A model generated the notes under the pieces. The model was given only the letters and a program-made list of their open reading frames with translations. It ran no database searches and was not told where the DNA came from. Positions 8,045-16,499 of a DNA stretch of 64,000 nt are shown here, piece by piece. The position numbers and the translations under genes are program-made. Source of the DNA: Amycolatopsis acidicola (GTDB lineage: Bacteria; Actinomycetota; Actinomycetes; Mycobacteriales; Pseudonocardiaceae); assembly GCF_007713735.2 (NCBI RefSeq), contig NZ_VMNW02000023.1, positions 1 to 64,000 on the forward strand, written 5' to 3'. Position 1 is the first letter of the stretch. Every line of letters begins with the position of its first letter.

Positions 8045-8060
8045 GCCGGAAGGACCTGCG

Positions 8061-8933
8061 GTGTACGGAAAAGACGATCCCCGTTCCTCGCTCGCGACGG
8101 CGACCGCGGCGCGGCCGGACAGTGGCGCGGCCATCGCGGCCCCACAGTACTTCGACCTGCGCGCCACCCCGGTGGTGCGCGGGCAGAACGTGCTGCTGAT
8201 CCACACGGAAGCGAAAGCCGGTGACGACCTCGACAACGGGACGCTGCAAGGCGAACTCGCCACCATCGTCACCGGCGCGTCGCCGGAGTTCACGGTGCTC
8301 ACCGCCGACGGGGCGACGCTGATCGACTCGCCGGGGCTCGTCGTGGTCCCGCCGGGCGCGTCCCGGATCAGCGTGCGCGGCGACGGGCCGCTCATCCGGC
8401 TCGTCGAAGCGGGCGAACCGCACTGGGGTGACAAGGCCGCGAACGCCGCCGACTACGCCGAAGACCACCCGCGAGTCGCGCTGCTGGAGAGGTGGCCGGA
8501 ACCGGTGGGGGAGCAGGGTGTGCGGTTCTACCCGCTTTCGGAGGTGCCGGAGGACCCGCAGCGGTTCGGGCGTATCTTCCGCACCCGCTCGTTCATGGTG
8601 AACTTCCTGCCCGAGCAGCACGGCCCGCGTGACCCGCGCCGTCTCTCGCCGCATTCGCACGATGATTTCGAGCAGCTTTCCCTTGCCGTGCAAGGGGAGT
8701 ACGTGCACCACATCCGCACGCCCTGGCTGCCCGACAGCACCGTGTGGCGCGAGGACGAGCACGTGCGGACCGGCAGCCCGTCGGTGACCGTCATCCCGCC
8801 GCCCACCGTGCACACCTCCGCGGCGAGCGATCCCGGGGTGAACCAGCTGATCGACATCTTCAGCCCGCCGCGCGCGGACTTCTCGGCGAAACCCGGGTGG
8901 GTCCTGAACGCCGACGACTACCCGATGCCGTGA
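8061..8933 (+). CDS. Cupin-fold protein of module A
   Basis: A 290-residue protein starting at GTG (8061) after a GGAAGGA site. The C-terminal half has a cupin-type metal motif (SPHSHDDFEQLSLAVQGEY) and a later VTVIPPPTVHTS histidine. The N-terminal half is also beta-rich and may be a second, degenerate cupin. It could be an isomerase, dioxygenase or decarboxylase acting on the pathway intermediate; the sequence does not decide. Its stop overlaps the start of the aldolase gene (GTGA), indicating translational coupling. Confidence 0.7.
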   Translation: MYGKDDPRSSLATATAARPDSGAAIAAPQYFDLRATPVVRGQNVLLIHTEAKAGDDLDNGTLQGELATIVTGASPEFTVLTADGATLIDSPGLVVVPPGASRISVRGDGPLIRLVEAGEPHWGDKAANAADYAEDHPRVALLERWPEPVGEQGVRFYPLSEVPEDPQRFGRIFRTRSFMVNFLPEQHGPRDPRRLSPHSHDDFEQLSLAVQGEYVHHIRTPWLPDSTVWREDEHVRTGSPSVTVIPPPTVHTSAASDPGVNQLIDIFSPPRADFSAKPGWVLNADDYPMP

Positions 8934-9703
8934 GCGCGCCGCGACGCACGGGCGGCGGCCTGTTCGGCCCGGGCCGCGCCACGCCGCTGGGCACGTGGCT
9001 GAAGATCGCGTCCGCCGAGCCCGTCGAGATCATCGCCTACGCCGGGTTCGACTTCGTGGTGATCGACACCGAGCACGCGCCGCTGGACCTGCAGACGGTG
9101 TACCGGCTCATCAACTCGGCCCGCGCGCTGGGCATGGCGCCGCTGGTGCGTGTCCCGGACAAGACGGCGTCGATGATCCAAAAGCTCCTCGACGCGGGCG
9201 CGAAGGGGATTCTCGTGCCCCACGTGGACACCGTGGAGGAAGCGGCGGCGGTCGGGCAGGCGTGCCGGTTCCCGCCGCACGGGGTGCGCGGCGCGGGCGG
9301 GACGAGCCGCGCCGGCGCGTGGGGCCTGCTCCCGAACGCCGAGTACCTCGCTTCCGGCGACGACGTCCTGTGCATCCCGCAGCTGGAAAGCGCCGAGGCG
9401 ATCAAGGCGGCGCCGGAGATCCTCGCACTGGACACAGTGGACGCCGTGTTCGTGGGGGCCGCGGATCTGTCGATGTCCCTGGGCACGACTCCGGGCTCGC
9501 CGGAGGTGCAGGAGCTGATCGCGTCGGCCATCGACGCCGCGCACGCGGCCGGGAAGAAATGCGGGCTCGCGTTCGGCGGCGTTCCGGAGCGGGCGGCCCA
9601 GGCCGTCCGGGAGGGCTGCGACTTCGTCCTGCTGAGCAACGACACCTCGATGCTGGCCGAAGCCGCGCGCGGGCTGGTCACCTCGTTCCGGAAGGAAAGC
9701 TGA
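8930..9703 (+). CDS. HpcH/HpaI-family aldolase
   Basis: A 257-residue class II (metal-dependent) pyruvate aldolase-type enzyme. Visible motifs are FDFVVIDTEHAPLD, PLVRVPDK, GAKGILVPHVDTVEEA, IPQLESAEAI with the metal-binding Glu, and DAVFVGAADLSMSLG. The family retro-aldol cleaves 4-hydroxy-2-oxo acids to pyruvate (or a keto acid) plus an aldehyde. The start is the GTG at 8930 overlapping the cupin stop; the open frame extends upstream only inside the cupin gene. The last base overlaps the next gene (TGATG). Confidence 0.88.
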   Translation: MSAPRRTGGGLFGPGRATPLGTWLKIASAEPVEIIAYAGFDFVVIDTEHAPLDLQTVYRLINSARALGMAPLVRVPDKTASMIQKLLDAGAKGILVPHVDTVEEAAAVGQACRFPPHGVRGAGGTSRAGAWGLLPNAEYLASGDDVLCIPQLESAEAIKAAPEILALDTVDAVFVGAADLSMSLGTTPGSPEVQELIASAIDAAHAAGKKCGLAFGGVPERAAQAVREGCDFVLLSNDTSMLAEAARGLVTSFRKES

Positions 9704-10641
9704 TGCGCAGGGCGGAAAAGGTCATCATCACGACGGCGATCACCGGCTCGGTCAACGTCCCTTCGCAGAGTCCGTACCTGCCGCTGACCGCCGGGGAAAT
9801 CGCCGAGGCCGCGATCGAAGCCGTCGAGGCGGGCTCGGCCGTCGTGCACCTGCACGCGCGGCTTCCGGACGGGCGGCCCACCTTCGAACCGGAGGTGTTC
9901 GAGGAGATCGTCGGCCCGATCACCGCGAACTCCGACGCCGTCATCAACATCACCACCGGCGGCTCGTCGGCGATGACGATGGAGCAGCGCCTCGCGGCCG
10001 CCGTCCGGCTGCGGCCCGAACTGGCGTCGCTCAACATGGGCTCGATGAACTTCGTGTACTCGGGGATCGCCGACAAGATCACCGAATGGCGCCACGACTG
10101 GGAAAAGCCTTATGTGCTCAACACTTACGCGCATCCGTTCCTGAATACCTTCGAGTCCATCGAGCACACCCTGCGCGCGCTCGGCGAGGCCGGCACCCGG
10201 TTCGAGTACGAGTGCTACGACATCGGTCACCTGTATTCGCTGGCGCATTTCGTGGAGCGTGGCCTGGCGAAACCGCCGCTGATGATCCAAGGCGTGTTCG
10301 GCGTTCTCGGCGGAATCGGCGCGGATCATGCCAACCTGGAGCACATGGTGCGCATCGCGGACAAGCTTTTCGGCGACGACTACCTGTTCTCGGCGTTCGC
10401 CGGTGGGCGTGACCAGCTGCAGTTCGGCACCCACAGCGCGTGGCTCGGCGGCCACGTGCGGGTCGGGCTGGAGGACAGCCTGTGGATCGGCAAGGGACGG
10501 CTGGCCGAGAGCAACGCCCAGCAGGTCGAGAAGATCCGGGCCGTCGTCGAGGATCTGGGCAGGCCGATCGCCACGCCCGCCGACGCGCGGGCGATGCTTG
10601 CCTTGCGGGGCACCGAAACCGAGGAGAGCGCAGTCGCATGA
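9703..10641 (+). CDS. BKACE (DUF849) beta-keto acid cleavage enzyme
   Basis: A 312-residue TIM-barrel enzyme of the Kce/BKACE family. It starts MRRAEKVIITTAITG, has the zinc-site strand SAVVHLHARLPDG, then INITTGGSS, LNMGSMNF, ECYDIGHLYSLAHF and IGADHANLEHMV. Family members condense a beta-keto acid with acetyl-CoA and release acetoacetate plus a CoA ester. The specificity residues cannot be judged without alignment. Start and stop overlap both neighbours, so it is in the middle of one operon. Together with the aldolase it implies degradation of a branched or hydroxylated keto acid. Confidence 0.88.
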   Translation: MRRAEKVIITTAITGSVNVPSQSPYLPLTAGEIAEAAIEAVEAGSAVVHLHARLPDGRPTFEPEVFEEIVGPITANSDAVINITTGGSSAMTMEQRLAAAVRLRPELASLNMGSMNFVYSGIADKITEWRHDWEKPYVLNTYAHPFLNTFESIEHTLRALGEAGTRFEYECYDIGHLYSLAHFVERGLAKPPLMIQGVFGVLGGIGADHANLEHMVRIADKLFGDDYLFSAFAGGRDQLQFGTHSAWLGGHVRVGLEDSLWIGKGRLAESNAQQVEKIRAVVEDLGRPIATPADARAMLALRGTETEESAVA

Positions 10642-11390
10642 CCGGTTTGGCGGGCAAGGTCGTCGTGGTCGTCGGCGCGAGCGCGGGGATCGGCGCCGAA
10701 GCGTCCCGGGTGCTCGCCGCGGACAGGGCGTCGCTGATGCTCGTGGCCCGCACGAAGGAACCGCTCGCGGCGCTCACCGACGAGCTGACGTCGGCAGGCC
10801 ACGACGTGGCGTTCACGACCGGCGACGTGGCCGACCCGGCGAGCGTCGCGGCCTTTGTCGACGCCACGGTCGCCCGGTTCGGCCGGCTCGACGGGGCGTT
10901 CAACAACGCCGCGATCGGCCAGGGCGGCCGTCTCGACCAGGTCTCCGAGGAGGACTTCGACCGCGTGATGGCGGTGAACGTCAAGGGGACCTGGTTGTGC
11001 CTGCGCGAGGAAGTGCGCGTGATGGAACGCCAGGGGTCTGGCTCGATCATCACCATGAGCAGCATCGGCGGGCTTCGTGGCAGCTCCGGGATGGGGGCTT
11101 ACCAGGCCACGAAGCACGCGGTCATCGGCCTGACCCGCACCGCGGCGCACGACTTCGGCCCGCTCGGCATCCGGGTCAACGCGATCGCCCCGGGCCCCAC
11201 CGAATCCCCGATGCTGGACGAACTGCGCCGCACGATCCCCGGCGGCGTCGAGGCGCGGATCGCCGCCACCCCACTGCGGAAGGCAGGGACGGGCGCGGAA
11301 ATCGGTGCCACGGCGTCGTTCCTGCTGAGTGACCGCTCGAGTCACCTCAGCGGCGTGGTCCTCCCCGTCGACGGCGGTTTCCTCGCCTGA
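10638..11390 (+). CDS. Short-chain dehydrogenase/reductase, module A
   Basis: A 250-residue classical SDR. It shows the glycine-rich cofactor motif GASAGIGAEASRV, the FNNAAIG strand, the catalytic Ser (IITMSSIGG) and YQATK pair, and IAPGPTESPM. The ATG at 10638 overlaps the BKACE stop (ATGA). Last gene of module A; it presumably oxidises a hydroxy intermediate to the beta-keto acid that BKACE cleaves. The basic Arg after the second strand (LMLVARTK) permits NADP(H), but cofactor choice is not certain. Confidence 0.9.
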   Translation: MTGLAGKVVVVVGASAGIGAEASRVLAADRASLMLVARTKEPLAALTDELTSAGHDVAFTTGDVADPASVAAFVDATVARFGRLDGAFNNAAIGQGGRLDQVSEEDFDRVMAVNVKGTWLCLREEVRVMERQGSGSIITMSSIGGLRGSSGMGAYQATKHAVIGLTRTAAHDFGPLGIRVNAIAPGPTESPMLDELRRTIPGGVEARIAATPLRKAGTGAEIGATASFLLSDRSSHLSGVVLPVDGGFLA

Positions 11391-11398
11391 GCCGGCGG

Positions 11399-12328
11399 TT
11401 ACGGGAAGCGGCCGGTGAACAAGAGCTCGGCGACGTGGCTGTCGGTGGTGCGCCCGTCCTCCTCGCCGCCGTGGCCGCGCAGCTCGTTCATCACCGCGAG
11501 GGTGTAGCGCTGGCCGGGGCCGGCCCAGCCGACGGTGTTCATCACCCAGCCGTTGTCCTCCGGGCCCCAGCCGTCCTTGTTGCCGGGGTTCGCGGCGGGG
11601 CCGGCGGCCCACACGCCCCACTGCTGGTCCGGGTCGACGTCGGACAGCTGGTCGACGATGTACTGGCGGGTGTCGGCCGGGAGCTTGCCGAGCACGTAGT
11701 TGACCAGGCGGTCGAGGTCGTCCGGGGTGCACTTCTGGAAGCCCCAGTACGGGAAGGTGCTGGTGTAGCCGCGCTGTGGGACGAGCGAGGTCATGCCGTA
11801 CTCGCCGAAGTCGCGGTTGAACGCCATGTGGTCCGCTCCCGAGTACTTCGACCAGAGGGAGTCGGCGGCGTCGTCGTCCGAGCTGTGCAGCATCTTCTGG
11901 ATCAGCGTCCGGTCACCGGAGGTGAGGCTGATCTTGCCGGCGCGGTCCCGGAGGAAGAGGTCCACGGTCATCGCGAGCTTGATCGTCGACTCGGTCCACA
12001 TCGCGGTGCCCGTCGCGCCGGTCCGCCACGTCGCTCCGGTCTGGCGGTCGCGCACCACCACGCCCACGACGCCGGGCCGCCCCTTGAGGTAACTCTCGAC
12101 GGCCGCGAACCGCTGCTGGAAGTCACAGTCGAACCCCGCGACCGGCGTCGCGCAGGCCGGCTCGGACCGGGCGGTTGTGCTCCCCACGGTGGTCGGGTCC
12201 GTGGTCGGCGCTGTCGTCACCTGCGAGGAGGGCGTGGTCGTGGTGGTCGTTGTCCCGCATGCCGTGATCGCGGACAGCATCGCGACCAGGATCGCTCCAG
12301 CGGCAGCCTGCCGATTCGGTCGCCTCAT
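11399..12328 (-). CDS. Beta-lactamase-fold serine hydrolase lipoprotein
   Basis: A 309-residue protein. Starting at 12328, the N-terminus has basic residues, a hydrophobic stretch and the lipobox ITAC, followed by a Thr/Pro-rich linker, so it is an exported lipoprotein. The domain resembles class A beta-lactamase-like serine hydrolases: the SxxK motif is STIK in MWTESTIKLAMTVDLFL. The upstream ATG at 12352 would put extra residues before the signal and overlap the neighbouring gene. Whether it hydrolyses beta-lactams or acts on peptidoglycan is not decidable here. It faces the SDR gene convergently with 8 bp between stops. Confidence 0.85.
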   Translation of the reverse strand: MRRPNRQAAAGAILVAMLSAITACGTTTTTTTPSSQVTTAPTTDPTTVGSTTARSEPACATPVAGFDCDFQQRFAAVESYLKGRPGVVGVVVRDRQTGATWRTGATGTAMWTESTIKLAMTVDLFLRDRAGKISLTSGDRTLIQKMLHSSDDDAADSLWSKYSGADHMAFNRDFGEYGMTSLVPQRGYTSTFPYWGFQKCTPDDLDRLVNYVLGKLPADTRQYIVDQLSDVDPDQQWGVWAAGPAANPGNKDGWGPEDNGWVMNTVGWAGPGQRYTLAVMNELRGHGGEEDGRTTDSHVAELLFTGRFP

Positions 12329-12338
12329 CCGTGGCAGG

Positions 12339-13496
12339 CTAACCGATGGCATCCGGCGACGCGCCGCCGAGCGTGGTGAGTACTGCCTCGGCGACCTGCT
12401 CCACGTCGTCGGGCGTCATCGGTGTCGACAACGCGAGTAGGCCGTTCGTCCCGGTGAGGACGCCGCGTTCGTAGAGTGCCCACCACAGTTTCGTCGTGTC
12501 CGGGGTGATGAGCCGAAGCAGCGAACCCGAGCCGTTGACCGGCACGCCGCCCTCGCGGAGCCGCTTCCGCAGTTCGTCGCCGCGGTGGTTGAGGTCGGCG
12601 ATTTCCTTGGTGCCGAACAGGTTCAGCGCGGTGAGCCCGGCCGCCATGGTCACCGGGTTCGCGCTGAACGTGCCGCCCCACGACACCGGGCCGGGGGTGC
12701 GCGGGTCGAACGGGGACAGGACTTCCGCGCTCCCGCCGACCGCGCCGACCGGGAACCCACCGCCGATGATCTTGCCTACGGACACGAGGTCCGGCCGGAT
12801 GCCGTAGCGCTGGTGCAGCCCGCCTTCGTGCAGGCGGAACGTGATGACCTCGTCCACGGCCAGCAGCGCGCCGTATTTCCTGGTGAGGTCCCGGAGTTCG
12901 GCCACATACGCCGGATCGGCGGGGGTGAGGCCGGCGCGGTTGGGCATGAGGTCGATAAGGACCGCGGCGACGCGTTCGCCGTGGGCGCGCAACGTTTTCC
13001 GCACCGCTTCGAGGTCGTTCTGCGGCAGCACGAGGACGGATTCCGAGACGACGCCGGGCGCCTCCGGCGACACGACCGCGTCGCCGGTGCCGTGATAGCT
13101 GCCGTCGAACCGCACGATGAGGTCACGCCCGGTGCGCGCGCGGGCGGCGCGCAACAGCATGAGCACCGCTTCGGAGCCGGAGTTGCAGAACCGCCACTGC
13201 TCGATGCCGGTCCGCTCGCGCAGGTGCTCGGCGAGGGCGACCTCGGACCGTGTCGGCAGGCCGAAAGCGGTGCCGGACCGGGCCGCTTCCGTTGCCGCGT
13301 CGAGGATTTCCGGATGGGCGTGGCCGTGGATCAACGAGGTGTAGTTGTTGTTGCAGTCGATCACCCGGTGTCCGGTGTGGTCGGTGACGATCGCGCCCTC
13401 ACCCCGGACCGCGTAGGGCGGGTTGGGTGGCACGAACAACGTGGTCCGGGTGTTCCCGCCCGGCAGCACGCGCCGGGCCCGGTCGGGCAGAGTCAC
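12339..13496 (-). CDS. Class III PLP aminotransferase, GSA-aminomutase-like
   Basis: A 385-residue fold-type I PLP enzyme closest in layout to glutamate-1-semialdehyde aminomutases. Motifs: GGNTRTT near the start, NSGSEAV at about 105-111, the PLP Asp in LLAVDEVITFR (D215) and the Schiff-base Lys in VSVGKIIGGGFPVGA (K242). It is shorter than HemL (about 430). Position at the end of module B, after a transporter and hydantoinase subunits, argues for a catabolic transamination of an amino acid released by ring opening rather than tetrapyrrole synthesis. GTG start overlapping the transporter stop (GTGA). Confidence 0.85.
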   Translation of the reverse strand: MTLPDRARRVLPGGNTRTTLFVPPNPPYAVRGEGAIVTDHTGHRVIDCNNNYTSLIHGHAHPEILDAATEAARSGTAFGLPTRSEVALAEHLRERTGIEQWRFCNSGSEAVLMLLRAARARTGRDLIVRFDGSYHGTGDAVVSPEAPGVVSESVLVLPQNDLEAVRKTLRAHGERVAAVLIDLMPNRAGLTPADPAYVAELRDLTRKYGALLAVDEVITFRLHEGGLHQRYGIRPDLVSVGKIIGGGFPVGAVGGSAEVLSPFDPRTPGPVSWGGTFSANPVTMAAGLTALNLFGTKEIADLNHRGDELRKRLREGGVPVNGSGSLLRLITPDTTKLWWALYERGVLTGTNGLLALSTPMTPDDVEQVAEAVLTTLGGASPDAIG

Positions 13497-14809
13497 GACG
13501 CGCTCCTCGCTGTTTCCGCGACACTGGTCTCCCGGAGGCTGCCGCCCTGGGTTTCCCTGGTGAGCAAGGCCGTCACGAGCACCAGCGCGAGCGCGGCGCA
13601 GACGTAGGCGACCACGGGCACGGTCGAGTCCGAGATCCCGAGCAGCGCCACCGCGATCGTCGGCGCGAGGCTGCCGCCGACGATCCCCGAGAGCTGGTAC
13701 CCGAGCGAGGCGCCGCTGTAGCGGTGCCGGGCGTCGAAGAGCTCACAGATCCACGACGCCTGCACGCCGTACATCGCGGAGTGGAAGAACAGGCCACCGA
13801 GCACGGCGAGCACGATCAGCCCGGTGCTTTTCGTGTCCACGAGCGGGAAGAACACGAACATCCACGCGATCGCCCCGGCCGCCCCGAAAATGGTCACGCC
13901 CTTGCGGCCGTACCGGTCGCTCAGCGCCGCGAACGCGGGGTAGGTGAACAACTGCATGCCCGCGCCGATCAGCGTGGCGAGCAGCCCGACGCCGCGGGGG
14001 AGGCCCAGCGTCGTCGTGACGTAGGTGAGCAGGAACGTGACGAGCAGGTAGTAGACGATGTCGGCGCCGGCGCGGATGCCGATCACGCGCAGCACGTCCC
14101 ATGGCTGCGTCTTCAGCAGCGTCAGTAACGGCGCCCGGCTGTCCCCGGCCTCCTCCTTCAGCTCGGTGAACACCGGGGATTCGCCCACCCTGCGCCGGAT
14201 GTAGACGCCGATCAGGACGACCACGACGGACACCAGGAACGGCACCCGCCAGCCCCAGTGCACGAACGCGTCGCGGGACAGCGTGCCGGACATCAGGTAC
14301 AGCAGGGCGGTGCTCAGCAGCGTGCCGATGGGCACGCCCACCTGGACGAAGCTGGTGAGGTACCCGCGGCGTGCCGACGGCGCGCGTTCGGCGATCATCA
14401 GCGCGCCGCCCGCCCATTCACCGCCCAGCGCGAAGCCCTGCGCCAGCCGGACGAGGATCAGCAGAATCGGCGCCGCTACGCCGATGACCGCGTAGCTCGG
14501 GATCAGTCCTATCGCGACAGTCGAGCCGCCCATCAGCGAGACGGTGAACAGCAGGATCTTCTTGCGCCCGAAGCGATCTCCGTAATGCCCGGCGAGAATC
14601 CCGCCGACCGGGCGGGCGAGGAAGCCGATCGCGAAGGTCAGGAACGAGAGCAGGGTGCCGGTCAGCGGGTCGAACGAGGGGAAGAAGACCTCGTTGAACA
14701 CCAGTGCCGCGGCGGAGCCGTAGAGGAAGAAGTCGTACCACTCAAGGGAGGTTCCGACGAGACTGCCGAGGATGGCGCGCCCGATGGGCGCCGGGGCTGG
14801 TTCGGACAT
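13493..14809 (-). CDS. MHS-type major facilitator transporter, module B
   Basis: A 438-residue MFS protein of the metabolite:H+ symporter subfamily with about 12 helices. The opening GTSLEWYDFFLYGSAAALVF is the typical MHS first helix, GHYGDRFGRKK is the loop 2-3 signature and FALGGEWAGGA the family motif. It lies between the hydantoinase B and aminotransferase genes with 19 bp and a 4-bp overlap respectively, so it is co-transcribed and probably imports the module B substrate. It is unlike the module A transporter in the loops, so the two are unlikely to be a recent duplication. Confidence 0.9.
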   Translation of the reverse strand: MSEPAPAPIGRAILGSLVGTSLEWYDFFLYGSAAALVFNEVFFPSFDPLTGTLLSFLTFAIGFLARPVGGILAGHYGDRFGRKKILLFTVSLMGGSTVAIGLIPSYAVIGVAAPILLILVRLAQGFALGGEWAGGALMIAERAPSARRGYLTSFVQVGVPIGTLLSTALLYLMSGTLSRDAFVHWGWRVPFLVSVVVVLIGVYIRRRVGESPVFTELKEEAGDSRAPLLTLLKTQPWDVLRVIGIRAGADIVYYLLVTFLLTYVTTTLGLPRGVGLLATLIGAGMQLFTYPAFAALSDRYGRKGVTIFGAAGAIAWMFVFFPLVDTKSTGLIVLAVLGGLFFHSAMYGVQASWICELFDARHRYSGASLGYQLSGIVGGSLAPTIAVALLGISDSTVPVVAYVCAALALVLVTALLTRETQGGSLRETSVAETARSAS

Positions 14810-14828
14810 GGCTTACCTCCAGGGCTGG

Positions 14829-16499
14829 CTACGCGGTGCGCGCGTAGATCCGGGCGGCCGTCTCGCTGTCGAGGTAGCCACGGTCGATGTCTTGGGCGAT
14901 CTCTTCGGCGGCGCGTTCGGACACGGGGCCGTACCCGCCGCCGCCCGGGGTGCGCAGGCACACGATGTCCCCGGCGCGCAGCGAAACGTTCTCGCCCTTG
15001 CTGATCATCGGCAGCGTCACGCGCTCACCACCGATTTCGAACCAAGGTGACGAGGTCTCGCCTGGCGCCCCGCCGGCCCGGCCGACCGGCGCGGTCTTGG
15101 CCTGGTCGCCGAGCAGGCTCGCCTGGCCCTCGGCGGCGGTGAACTCGAACTCGAAATGCACCCCGAACCCGCCGCGCTGCCTGCCGTGCCCCGCCGAGCC
15201 GTCGCGCAGCGAGTACTGCCGGAACCGCAAGGGATAGCGCTGTTCCAGTGTTTCGATGGACTGCACGCGGCCGATGCTCATCAGCGAACAGCCGTTGGAC
15301 AGCCCGTCGCCGCCGGGGTGGCCGCCGTAGCCGCCGCCGAGGAACACGTAGAGCACGAACGGTGTGCCGTCCTCGTGCACGCCCCCGATCGAGAGGTTGT
15401 TGACGGTGGCCGAGGAGCCCGCGGGCACGCGGTCGGGTGCGGCTTCGGCGAGCGCGCCCATGACCGCGGTGATGATGCGCTGGCTGGTTTCGGCCGCGCA
15501 GCCCGCGACCGGGCGCGGCGGTTTGGCGTTGAGGAACACGGTTTCCGGGATGACGAACGTGATCGGCTCGAAGATGCCGGAGTTGATCGGGATGTCCGGG
15601 AACAGGTGCTTGACCGCCACGATGCTGCTCGACACCGTCGCCGCGTACACGGAGTTCATCGGGCCCTGGCAGGGCGCGGAGGAGCCGCTGAAGTCGATGG
15701 TCAGCTCGTCACCGGCCACGGTGACGAGGGCGTCGACGCGCAGCATCTCGTCGGTGATGCCGTCGTTGTCCATCTCCTCGGTGAAGTGGTAGGTGCCGTC
15801 GGGGATTTCCGCGATGTGCGAACGCATCTGCCGCGCCGACCGCTCGCGCAGGGACTCGATCACCGCCGTCACCAGCTCGGGGCCGTACTCGTCGAGCAGT
15901 TCGGTGAGCCGGGATTCGCCCGCGCGCAACGCCGTCGCCTGCGCGTCGATGTCGCCGAGCACGTCCTCGGGCAGCCGGGAGTTGGTCTGCAGGATGGCCA
16001 CGATGTCGGCGTTCAGCTCGTCGCCCGCGAACAGTTTCACCGGCGGCAGGCGCAGGCCCTCCTGGTAGCAGTCGGTGGCTCCCGCGCCGAACCCGCCCGG
16101 CACGCGGCCGCCGAGATCGGGCCAGTGCCCGGTGTTCGCGAGGTAGGCGAACAGTTCGCCGCGGTAGAAGAACGGGCGCACCATCTTGGTGTCCATGATG
16201 TGGGTGCCGCCCGCGAACGGGTCGTTGACGAGGAAAGTGTCGCCGGGGGAGGCGTCGCGGGCCTGGGCGATCACGCTCGCGACGGTGTACTGCATGGTGC
16301 CGACGAAGATCGGCAGCCCGCGCGTGCCCTGCACGATCATGCTGCCGTCGGTGGCGGAGTAGATGCCGTCGGCGCGGTCCCAGGCATCGGAGATCACCGG
16401 GGAGAAGGCCATTCGTTCGAAGACGGTGTCCATCTCGTCGGCGATCTGTTCGAGCCTGCCGCGGATGACGGCGATGGACAACGGGTCGAGCTCGGTCAT
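14829..16499 (-). CDS. hyuB: Hydantoinase/oxoprolinase subunit B
   Basis: A 556-residue HyuB-type protein. The N-terminal part has IRGRLEQIADEMDTVFERMAFS; the middle has GDTFLVNDPFAGGTHIMD and the TGHWPDLGGRVPGGF metal motif region; the C-terminal part has GGGYGGHPGGDG and PGGGGYGP. These are standard for the B subunit of ATP-dependent N-methylhydantoinase, 5-oxoprolinase and related carboxylase subunits. The ATG at 16499 overlaps the hyuA stop. It works with HyuA to open a cyclic amide using ATP, probably in the cytoplasm. The exact substrate is not shown. Confidence 0.92.
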   Translation of the reverse strand: MTELDPLSIAVIRGRLEQIADEMDTVFERMAFSPVISDAWDRADGIYSATDGSMIVQGTRGLPIFVGTMQYTVASVIAQARDASPGDTFLVNDPFAGGTHIMDTKMVRPFFYRGELFAYLANTGHWPDLGGRVPGGFGAGATDCYQEGLRLPPVKLFAGDELNADIVAILQTNSRLPEDVLGDIDAQATALRAGESRLTELLDEYGPELVTAVIESLRERSARQMRSHIAEIPDGTYHFTEEMDNDGITDEMLRVDALVTVAGDELTIDFSGSSAPCQGPMNSVYAATVSSSIVAVKHLFPDIPINSGIFEPITFVIPETVFLNAKPPRPVAGCAAETSQRIITAVMGALAEAAPDRVPAGSSATVNNLSIGGVHEDGTPFVLYVFLGGGYGGHPGGDGLSNGCSLMSIGRVQSIETLEQRYPLRFRQYSLRDGSAGHGRQRGGFGVHFEFEFTAAEGQASLLGDQAKTAPVGRAGGAPGETSSPWFEIGGERVTLPMISKGENVSLRAGDIVCLRTPGGGGYGPVSERAAEEIAQDIDRGYLDSETAARIYARTA

